Shown here: positions 26,210 through 37,300 of the stretch, piece by piece
Numbering within the stretch: position 1 is the stretch's first letter
Layout of the letters: each line of letters starts with the position of its first letter
Program-made: the position numbers and the translations under genes
From: JBMYYR01 sp965243605
Lineage (GTDB): Bacteria; Bacteroidota; Bacteroidia; Flavobacteriales; CAJXXR01
Reading direction: 5' to 3'
NCBI GenBank assembly: GCA_965243605.1
Contig: CBDEVQ010000123.1
Span: 17,684 to 81,683, forward strand
DNA length: 64,000 nucleotides
Notes under the pieces: generated by a model
What the model saw: only the letters and a program-made list of their open reading frames with translations
Databases searched by the model: none
Told to the model about the DNA's origin: nothing

Positions 26210-27970
26210 ATGTCTAAAAATATAACTCGAGTTTTTCAACTAGATCAACTAATACGTAAAGAAAATCCTCAATGTATTTACGCTGGTAAAGTAAATAACA
26301 AATGGGAAGAAATATCAGGAAAGGACTTTTGTAATTTAACTGATAATTTAGCTTATGGTTTAATTAATCTTGGAGTAAAAAAAGGTGATAAGGTTAGTGT
26401 AATCTCTCCAAATAGGACAGAATGGATGGCTGTAGATTTTGCTTTAACCAAAATGACTGCTATTAATGTACCGGTTTATCCAAACATTACAGCTGAACAG
26501 TATAAATTTATCTTAAATGATGCTGAAATACAATATGTATTCATTGGTAATCGTGAAATTTATGAAAACATTTTAGCTATAGCCGATGAAGTACCTTCTT
26601 TAAAAGGGATTTACACATTTGATGATATTGAAGATGCCAAACATTGGACAGAATTAATTGAATCTGGTAAAAAACACCCAAAAAGTTCATATATAAAAGA
26701 TTGGCAAATTGAAACCACGAAAGAAGACCTATTTACGATAATATATACATCAGGAACAACAGGAAACCCTAAAGGCGTAATGTTATCACACGATAATATT
26801 ATATCTCAGATTAAAGCTGTAGGATATGCTTTCCCATTAAATAAAGGTGATCGATCTTTAAGTTTTCTCCCCTTGTGTCACGTATTCCAACGTGTAGCTG
26901 AATATTATGTACTATCTACAATGGCTTCAACATACTACGCTGAATCTATTGAAACCATTGGAGATAATTTAAGAGAGATAAAACCACAATTTATGTGTAC
27001 TGTCCCTCGGTTACTAGAAAAGGTATATGATAAGATTGTATTAAAAGGTTCAGAACTTACGGGTATTAAAAAATCCCTTTTCTTTTGGGCTCTTAATCTG
27101 GGGAAACAACATGAACTATCGGGTAAATCTTCATGGTATAATTTTCAACTTAAGCTGGCTAATAAAATCATTTTCAGCAAATGGAGAGAAGCCTTAGGTG
27201 GAAATATGCAATACTTAATTGTTGGAGCAGCAGCTTTACAACCCCGATTAACTCGAATCTTTAATGCAGCTCAAATACCTGTATACGAAGGTTATGGAAT
27301 GTCGGAAACCTCACCCGTTATTGCATTTAACACCCCTAAAGATGGTGAATACTGTTATGGAACTGTAGGTAGAGTAATCCAGCATGGGCAAGTTAAAATA
27401 GCAAGTGATGGAGAAATATTATATAAAGGTCCTAATGTAATGTTAGGATACTATAACCTTCCCCAAACCACTAAAGATAACTTTACAGATGGATGGCTTA
27501 AAACAGGTGATATTGGTGAACTTATTGAAAATAAGTATTTAAAAATTACAGATCGTAAAAAGGAGGTTTTCAAAACATCAGGTGGAAAATATGTTGCCCC
27601 TCAAAGTCTTGAAAACAAAATGAAAGAATCTAGGTTTATTGAACAGGTTATGGTTGTAGGAGAAGGACAAAAACATGTTTCAGCGCTCATACTTCCGTTT
27701 AAAGATTTCCTTTTAGAATGGTGTAAAAGACACGATATCACCGAAACCTCTTGGGAAAACATTGTAAAGTTAGAAGCTGTACAAAAGAAAATATTAGAGG
27801 AAGTAGAAACACTAAATTCAGAATTTGCTCCATATATGAGAATTAAAAAAATAGTCCTAATTCCAGACATTTGGTCTATAGAATCTGGAGAGCTAACCCC
27901 TACTCAGAAGTTAAAACGAAGGATTATTTATTCCAAATATGAACAAACTATAAACGACATTTATAATTAA
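26210..27970 (+). CDS. Long-chain fatty acid-CoA ligase (AMP-binding)
   Basis: 586 residues, typical for long-chain acyl-CoA synthetases. It has the AMP-binding signature IYTSGTTGNPKGVMLSH near residues 175-192, YGMSETSPV near 361, GWLKTGDIGE near 428 and TDRKKEVFKTSGGKY near 446-461. The reaction is ATP-dependent activation of fatty acids to acyl-CoA. It is the last gene of the forward block and is closed by a terminator at 27975-28009. Confidence 0.93.
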   Translation: MSKNITRVFQLDQLIRKENPQCIYAGKVNNKWEEISGKDFCNLTDNLAYGLINLGVKKGDKVSVISPNRTEWMAVDFALTKMTAINVPVYPNITAEQYKFILNDAEIQYVFIGNREIYENILAIADEVPSLKGIYTFDDIEDAKHWTELIESGKKHPKSSYIKDWQIETTKEDLFTIIYTSGTTGNPKGVMLSHDNIISQIKAVGYAFPLNKGDRSLSFLPLCHVFQRVAEYYVLSTMASTYYAESIETIGDNLREIKPQFMCTVPRLLEKVYDKIVLKGSELTGIKKSLFFWALNLGKQHELSGKSSWYNFQLKLANKIIFSKWREALGGNMQYLIVGAAALQPRLTRIFNAAQIPVYEGYGMSETSPVIAFNTPKDGEYCYGTVGRVIQHGQVKIASDGEILYKGPNVMLGYYNLPQTTKDNFTDGWLKTGDIGELIENKYLKITDRKKEVFKTSGGKYVAPQSLENKMKESRFIEQVMVVGEGQKHVSALILPFKDFLLEWCKRHDITETSWENIVKLEAVQKKILEEVETLNSEFAPYMRIKKIVLIPDIWSIESGELTPTQKLKRRIIYSKYEQTINDIYN

Positions 27971-27974
27971 TACT

Positions 27975-28009
27975 AAATAACTCCATAATGAATATGGAGT
28001 TATTTTTTT
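27975..28009 (+). terminator. Intrinsic terminator
   Basis: Stem AATAACTCCATA/TATGGAGTTATT followed by TTTTT closes the smpB-to-acyl-CoA-ligase block. Confidence 0.85.
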
Positions 28010-28243
28010 GCTTAAATTTGACTCAATTTTTAAATAAAAAAAATTACATTCCATATAAAACACCTTTTAATATTCACCAAATAATGCATAATAAACCATT
28101 AAAATTCATAAATTTTGACTTATTTCAAAAACTTAACATTACAACAGTAAAGTATTAACAAAACACACTTAAACCCTTATTATCACTGGGGTTACACAAT
28201 ATTTACATTTAATATTAATTAAAAACACCGTTATGTTTTGCGT

Positions 28244-28283
28244 TAGTTTTCGACGACTGGTTGATTCCTGTAGACGAAAACTA
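28244..28283. promoter_or_regulatory. Inverted repeat upstream of the giant fibre gene
   Basis: Arms TAGTTTTCG (28244-28252) and CGAAAACTA (28275-28283) are perfect and separated by 22 bases. It ends 22 bases before the -7 box, so it overlaps or abuts the expected -33 region, like an operator. No known binding site is recognised. Confidence 0.4.
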
Positions 28284-28305
28284 TGGCAAATTAACCTAGT
28301 AATCA

Positions 28306-28313
28306 TATATTTG
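28306..28313 (+). promoter_or_regulatory. Promoter -7 box of the giant fibre gene
   Basis: TATATTTG matches TAnnTTTG exactly, 28 bases upstream of the ATG at 28342. Confidence 0.55.
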
Positions 28314-28341
28314 CAATGATTAAATTCTTAATGATAACATT

Positions 28342-31300
28342 ATGAAATTAGAACAAAGACAGTTACTTAAGCTTTCTGTTGCTTTTACTTTTTTGAGTCT
28401 TCCTGGTATTGTTAATGCTCAAATTGGTATAGGAACAACTAACCCAGTTCAATCATCTATATTAGACGTTCACTCGAATAATAAAGGGATACTAATTCCA
28501 CGTGTCTCATTACAAGGTGAAAACGATATAACAACTATAGCTTCTCCTGAAACAAGTTTATTAGTTTATCATACTGGTTCGGCAACTTTTCCAGATGTAG
28601 GTTTCCACTTTTGGAATGGTACAGCATGGTCTAAGATTGCAACCTCAGCAGAAATCACTCCGGCTTCTGGTGATAACGACCCTACGAATGAATTAATCGG
28701 ATCAATTACTATTGATAATAATAATTTCGTTTTAATAGAAAACGGTTCTGTTCATCAAGTTTCACTTGCTGGATATTTAGATAATACAGATAATCAAACT
28801 TTATCCATTGTTGGAGATTCGATTAAAATATCTGGAGGTAACTCTATTTATTTTGATTCGGATTTATATGCAGATACTTCTTCTACAAACGAAATACAAA
28901 CATTAACTTCTCCAGATGGATCAATTGACATCTCTCCTTCGGGTGTAGATTTCTTACTTGAATTAGCAAACAACTCCGTTGATTCAAATATCATCTCTGA
29001 TGAATCAATTATATCAGAAGATATTAAGAATGGAGAAATTAAAACGGAAGATCTTGCTAATAATGCAGTAGATAAAACAAAGATTGCTGCTGACGTAGCT
29101 GGAACTGGTCTTACTCAAAATGTAGACGGTTCTTTAGAAATTGATCCTTCTGCTATTACGGCTGATGGTGACATTACTTCTACAGACATCACCGTAACAG
29201 GTGGTACGGATGCAGCAATGAACGATGTAACATTAGAATTAGCAAACGATGCGGTGGAAACGGCAAACCTTGTTGATAGTAATGTAACAACTGCTAAATT
29301 AGCAACCGATGCCGTTACCAATGCAAAACTTGCTGATGATGCTGTTGAAACTTCAAACATTTTAGATTTAAATGTTACTGAAGATAAATTAGCACCTGGT
29401 TCGGTTTCTGAAATTAAAATTAAAAAGGATGCCGTTACAACTTCTAAAATTAAAAGTGGAAATGTAACAACATCTAAACTGGCTGATAATGCCGTTGATA
29501 AAACAAAGATTGCTGCTGATGTAGCGGGAACTGGTCTTACTCAAAATGTAGACGGTTCTTTAGAAATTGATCCTTCTGCTATTACGGCTGATGGAGACAT
29601 TACTTCTACAGACATCACCGTAACAGGTGGTACAGATGCAGCCATGAACGATGTAACATTAGAATTAGCAAATGATGCGGTTGAAACGGCAAACCTTGTT
29701 GATAGTAATGTAACAACTGCTAAATTAGCAACCGATGCCGTTACCAATGCAAAACTTGCTGATGATGCTGTTGAAACTTTAAACATTTTAGATTTAAATG
29801 TTACTGAAGATAAATTAGCGCCTGGATCGGTTTCTGAAATTAAAATTAAAAAGGATGCCGTTACAACTTCTAAAATTAAAAGTGGAAATGTAACAACATC
29901 TAAACTGGCTGATAATGCCGTTGATAAAACAAAGGTTGCTGCTGATGTAGCGGGAACTGGTCTTACTCAAAATGTAGATGGTTCTTTAGAAATAGATCCA
30001 ACGACAATTACTGCCGATGGAGACATTACTTCTACAGACATCACTGTAACTGGTGGTACTGATGCTGCGCTTAACGATGTAACTTTAGAATTAGCAAATG
30101 ATGCGGTTGAAACGGCAAACCTTGTTGATAGTAATGTAACAACTGCTAAATTAGCAACCGATGCCGTTACCAATGCAAAACTTGCTGATGATGCTGTTGA
30201 AACTTTAAACATTTTAGATTTAAATGTTACTGAAGATAAATTAGCGCCTGGATCGGTTTCTGAAATTAAAATTAAAAAGGATGCCGTTACAACTTCTAAA
30301 ATTAAAAGTGGAAATGTAACAACATCTAAACTGGCTGATAATGCCGTTGATAAAACAAAGGTTGCTGCTGATGTAGCGGGAACTGGTCTTACTCAAAATG
30401 TAGATGGTTCTTTAGAAATAGATCCAACGACAATTACTGCCGATGGAGACATTACTTCTACAGACATCACTGTAACTGGTGGTACTGATGCTGCGCTTAA
30501 CGATGTAACTTTAGAATTAGCAAATGATGCGGTTGAAACGGCAAATATTCTAAATTTAAATGTTACAGAAGACAAATTAGCGCCAGGATCAGTTTCTGAA
30601 ATTAAAATTAAAAAGGATGCCGTTACAACTTCTAAAATTAAAAGTGGAAATGTAACAACATCTAAACTGGCTGATAATGCCGTTGATAAAACAAAGATTG
30701 CTGCTGATGTAGCGGGAACTGGTCTTACTCAAAATGTAGATGGTTCTTTAGAAATAGATCCAACGACAATTACTGCCGATGGAGACATTACTTCTACAGA
30801 CATCACCGTAACGGGTGGTACAGATGCAGCCATGAACGATGTAACATTAGAATTAGCAAATGATGCGGTTGAAACGGCAAATATTCTAAATTTAAATGTT
30901 ACAGAAGACAAATTAGCGCCAGGATCAGTTTCTGAAATTAAAATTAAAAAGGATGCCGTTACAACTTCTAAAATTAAAAGTGGAAATGTAACAACATCTA
31001 AACTGGCTGATAATGCCGTTGATAAAACAAAGATTGCTGCTGATGTAGCGGGAACTGGTCTTACTCAAAATGTAGATGGTTCTTTAGAAATAGATCCAAC
31101 GACAATTACTGCTGATGGAGACATTACTTCTACAGACATCACCGTAACGGGTGGTACAGATGCAGCCATGAACGATGTAACTTTAGAATTAGCGAATGAT
31201 GCGGTTGAAACGGCAAACATCACTGATGGAAATGTAACAACAGATAAATTAGCAGCTGATGCTGTAACTAATGCTAAGCTTGCTGACAATGCAGTGGAAA

Positions 31301-34300
31301 CAGCAAACATTCTAGATTTAAATGTTACAGAAGATAAATTAGCGCCAGGATCAGTTTCTGAAATTAAAATTAAAAAGGATGCCGTTACGACTTCTAAAAT
31401 TAAAAGTGGAAATGTAACAACATCTAAACTGGCTGATAATGCCATTGATAAAACAAAAATTGCTGCTGATGTAGCGGGAACTGGTCTTACTCAAAATGTA
31501 GATGGTTCTTTAGAAATTGACCCTTCTGCGATTACGGCTGATGGTGACATTACTTCTACTGATATCACCGTAACGGGTGGTACAGATGCAGCCATGAACG
31601 ATGTAACTTTAGAATTAGCCGCTAACGCCGTTGAAACTTCGAACATCGCTGATGAAAATGTAACAACAGATAAATTAGCAGCTGATGCAGTAACGAATGC
31701 TAAGCTTGCTGACAATGCAGTGGAAACAGCAAACATCGCTGACGGAAATGTAACCGCAGATAAATTAGCTACAGATGCTGTAACTACAGCTAAAATTGCT
31801 AACGGTGCGATTGATAAAACAAAAATTGCTGCTGATGTAGCGGGAACTGGTCTTACTCAAAATGTAGATGGTTCTTTAGAAATTGACCCTTCCGCAATTA
31901 CTGCTGATGGTGACATTACTTCTACTGACATCACCGTAACGGGTGGTACAGATGCAGCCATGAACGATGTAACTTTAGAATTAGCCGCTAACGCCGTTGA
32001 AACTTCGAACATCGCTGATGAAAATGTAACAACAGATAAATTAGCAGCTGATGCAGTAACGAATGCTAAGCTTGCTGACAATGCAGTGGAAACAGCAAAC
32101 ATCGCTGATGGAAATGTAACAACAGATAAATTAGCAGCTAACGCAGTTGAAACGTCTAACATCGCTGATGAAAATGTAACAACTGATAAATTAGCAGCTG
32201 ATGCAGTAACGAATGCTAAACTTGCTGACAATGCAGTGGAAACAGCAAACATCGCTGATGGAAATGTAACAACAGATAAATTAGCCGCTAACGCAGTTGA
32301 AACTTCTAACATTGCTGACGGAAATGTAACCGCAGATAAATTAGCTACAGATGCTGTAACTACAGCTAAAATTGCTAACGGTGCGATTGATAAAACAAAA
32401 ATTGCTGCTGATGTAGCGGGAACTGGTCTTACTCAAAATGTAGATGGTTCTTTAGAAATTGACCCTTCTGCGATTACGGCTGATGGTGACATTACTTCTA
32501 CAGACATCACCGTAACGGGTGGTACAGATGCAGCCATGAACGATGTAACTTTAGAATTAGCCGCTAACGCCGTTGAAACTTCGAACATCGCTGATGAAAA
32601 TGTAACAACAGATAAATTAGCAGCTGATGCAGTAACGAATGCTAAGCTTGCTGACAATGCAGTGGAAACAGCAAACATCGCTGACGGAAATGTAACTGCA
32701 GATAAATTAGCTACAGATGCTGTAACTACAGCTAAAGTTGCTAACGGTGCGATTGATAAAACAAAGATAGCTGCTGATGTAGCGGGAACTGGTCTTACTC
32801 AAAATGTAGACGGTTCTTTAGAAATTGACCCTTCTGCGATTACGGCTGATGGAGACATTACTTCTACGGACATCACCGTAACGGGTGGTACAGATGCAGC
32901 CATGAACGATGTAACTTTAGAATTAGCCGCTAACGCCGTTGAAACTTCGAACATCGCTGATGAAAATGTAACAACAGATAAATTAGCAGCTGATGCAGTA
33001 ACGAATGCTAAGCTTGCTGACAATGCAGTGGAAACAGCAAACATTGCTGACGGAAATGTAACTGCAGATAAATTAGCTACAGATGCTGTAACTACAGCTA
33101 AAGTTGCTAACGGTGCCATTGATAAAACAAAAATTGCTGCTGATGTAGCCGGAACTGGTCTTACTCAAAATGTAGATGGTTCTTTAGAAATTGACCCTTC
33201 TGCGATTACGGCTGATGGTGACATTACTTCTACAGACATCACCGTAACGGGTGGTACGGATGCAGCCATGAACGATGTAACTTTAGAATTAGCGGCTAAC
33301 GCGGTTGAAACTTCGAACATCGCTGATGAAAATGTAACAACTGATAAATTAGCAGCTGATGCAGTAACGAATACTAAGCTTGCTGACAATGCAGTGGAAA
33401 CAGCAAACATCGCTGATGGAAATGTAACAACAGATAAATTAGCCGCTAACGCAGTTGAAACTTCTAACATTGCTGACGGAAATGTAACCGCAGATAAATT
33501 AGCTACAGATGCTGTAACTACAGCTAAAATTGCTAACGGTGCCATTGATAAAACAAAAATTGCTGCTGATGTAGCGGGAACTGGTCTTACTCAAAATGTA
33601 GATGGTTCTTTAGAAATTGACCCTTCTGCGATTACGGCTGATGGTGACATTACTTCTACAGACATCACCGTAACGGGTGGTACAGATGCAGCCATGAACG
33701 ATGTAACTTTAGAATTAGCCGCTAACGCCGTTGAAACTTCGAACATCGCTGATGAAAATGTAACAACTGATAAATTAGCAGCTGATGTAGTAACGAATGC
33801 TAAGCTTGCTGACAATGCAGTGGAAACAGCAAACATCGCTGATGGAAATGTAACAACAGATAAATTAGCCGCTAACGCCGTTGAAACAGCAAACATCGCT
33901 GATGGAAATGTAACAACAGATAAATTAGCCGCTAACGCCGTTGAAACAGCAAACATTGCTGATGGAAATGTAACCGCAGATAAATTAGCTACAGATGCTG
34001 TAACTACAGCTAAAGTTGCTAACGGTGCGATTGATAAAACAAAAATTGCTGCTGATGTAGCGGGAACTGGTCTTACTCAAAATGTAGATGGTTCTTTAGA
34101 AATTGACCCTTCTGCGATTACGGCTGATGGTGACATTACTTCTACAGACATCACCGTAACGGGTGGTACAGATGCAGCCATGAACGATGTAACTTTAGAA
34201 TTAGCCGCTAACGCCGTTGAAACTTCGAACATCGCTGATGAAAATGTAACAACTGATAAATTAGCCGCTGATGCAGTAACGAATGCTAAGCTTGCTGACA

Positions 34301-37300
34301 ATGCAGTGGAAACAGCAAACATTGCTGATGGAAATGTAACAACTGATAAATTAGCAGCTGATGCTGTAACTACAGCTAAAGTTGCTAACGGTGCGATTGA
34401 TAAAACAAAAATTGCTGCTGATGTAGCGGGAACTGGTCTTACTCAAAATGTAGATGGTTCTTTAGAAATTGACCCTTCCGCAATTACTGCTGATGGTGAC
34501 ATTACTTCTACGGACATCACCGTAACGGGTGGTACAGATGCAGCCATGAACGATGTAACTTTAGAATTAGCAGCTAACGCCGTTGAAACTTCGAACATTG
34601 CTGATGAAAATGTAACAACTGATAAATTAGCAGCTGATGCAGTAACGAATGCTAAGCTTGCTGACAATGCAGTGGAAACAGCAAACATCGCTGATGGAAA
34701 TGTAACAACTGATAAATTAGCAACTAACGCCGTTGAAACGTCTAACATCGCTGATGAAAATGTAACAACTGATAAATTAGCAGCTGATGCAGTAACGAAT
34801 GCTAAACTTGCTGACAATGCAGTGGAAACAGCAAACATCGCTGATGGAAATGTAACAACAGATAAATTAGCCGCTAACGCCGTTGAAACTTCTAACATTG
34901 CTGACGGAAATGTAACCGCAGATAAATTAGCTACAGATGCTGTAACTACAGCTAAAATTGCTAACGGTGCGATTGATAAAACAAAAATTGCTGCTGATGT
35001 AGCGGGAACTGGTCTTACTCAAAATGTAGATGGTTCTTTAGAAATTGACCCTTCTGCGATTACGGCTGATGGTGACATTACTTCTACAGACATCACCGTA
35101 ACGGGTGGTACAGATGCAGCCATGAACGATGTAACTTTAGAATTAGCCGCTAACGCCGTTGAAACTTCGAACATCGCTGATGAAAATGTAACAACTGATA
35201 AATTAGCAGCTGATGCAGTAACGAATGCTAAGCTTGCTGACAATGCAGTGGAAACAGCAAACATCGCTGATGGAAATGTAACAACAGATAAATTAGCCGC
35301 TAACGCAGTTGAAACTTCTAACATTGCTGACGGAAATGTAACCGCAGATAAATTAGCTACAGATGCTGTAACTACAGCTAAAATTGCTAACGGTGCGATT
35401 GATAAAACAAAAATTGCTGCTGATATAGCCGGAACTGGTCTTACTCAAAATGTAGATGGTTCTTTAGAAATTGACCCTTCTGCGATTACGGCTGATGGTG
35501 ACATTACTTCTACAGACATCACCGTAACGGGTGGTACAGATGCAGCCATGAACGATGTAACTTTAGAATTAGCCGCTAACGCAGTTGAAACGTCTAACAT
35601 CGCTGATGAAAATGTAACAACTGATAAATTAGCAGCTGATGCAGTAACGAATGCTAAGCTTGCTGACAATGCAGTGGAAACAGCAAACATTGCTGATGGA
35701 AATGTAACAACTGATAAATTAGCAACTAACGCCGTTGAAACGTCTAACATCGCTGATGAAAATGTAACAACTGATAAATTAGCAGCTGATGCAGTAACGA
35801 ATGCTAAACTTGCTGACAATGCAGTGGAAACAGCAAACATCGCTGATGGAAATGTAACAACAGATAAATTAGCCGCTAACGCAGTTGAAACTTCTAACAT
35901 TGCTGACGGAAATGTAACCGCAGATAAATTAGCTACAGATGCTGTAACTACAGCTAAAATTGCTAACGGTGCGATTGATAAAACAAAAATTGCTGCTGAT
36001 GTAGCGGGAACTGGTCTTACTCAAAATGTAGATGGTTCTTTAGAAATTGACCCTTCTGCGATTACGGCTGATGGTGACATTACTTCTACAGACATCACCG
36101 TAACGGGTGGTACAGATGCAGCCATGAACGATGTAACTTTAGAATTAGCCGCTAACGCAGTTGAAACGTCTAACATCGCTGATGAAAATGTAACAACTGA
36201 TAAATTAGCAGCTGATGCAGTAACGAATGCTAAGCTTGCTGACAATGCAGTGGAAACAGCAAACATTGCTGATGGAAATGTAACAACTGATAAATTAGCA
36301 ACTAACGCCGTTGAAACGTCTAACATCGCTGATGAAAATGTAACAACTGATAAATTAGCAGCTGATGCAGTAACGAATGCTAAGCTTGCTGACAATGCAG
36401 TGGAAACAGCAAACATCGCTGATGGAAATGTAACAACAGATAAATTAGCCGCTAACGCCGTTGAAACTTCTAACATTGCTGACGGAAATGTAACCGCAGA
36501 TAAATTAGCTACAGATGCTGTAACTACAGCTAAAATTGCTAACGGTGCGATTGATAAAACAAAAATTGCTGCTGATGTAGCCGGAACTGGTCTTACTCAA
36601 AATGTAGATGGTTCTTTAGAAATTGACCCTTCTGCGATTACGGCTGATGGTGACATTACTTCTACTGACATCACCGTAACGGGTGGTACAGATGCAGCCA
36701 TGAACGATGTAACTTTAGAATTAGCCGCTAACGCAGTTGAAACGTCTAACATCGCTGATGAAAATGTAACAACTGATAAATTAGCAGCTGATGCAGTAAC
36801 GAATGCTAAGCTTGCTGACAATGCAGTGGAAACAGCAAACATTGCTGATGGAAATGTAACAACTGATAAATTAGCAACTAACGCCGTTGAAACTTCTAAC
36901 ATCGCTGATGAAAATGTAACAACAGATAAATTAGCAGCTGATGCAGTAACGAATGCTAAGCTTGCTGACAATGCAGTGGAAACAGCAAACATCGCTGATG
37001 GAAATGTAACAACAGATAAATTAGCCGCTAACGCAGTTGAAACTTCTAACATTGCTGACGGAAATGTAACCGCAGATAAATTAGCTACAGATGCTGTAAC
37101 TACAGCTAAAATTGCTAACGGTGCGATTGATAAAACAAAAATTGCTGCTGATGTAGCCGGAACTGGTCTTACTCAAAATGTAGATGGTTCTTTAGAAATT
37201 GACCCTTCTGCGATTACGGCTGATGGTGACATTACTTCTACAGACATCACCGTAACGGGTGGTACAGATGCAGCCATGAACGATGTAACTTTAGAATTAG

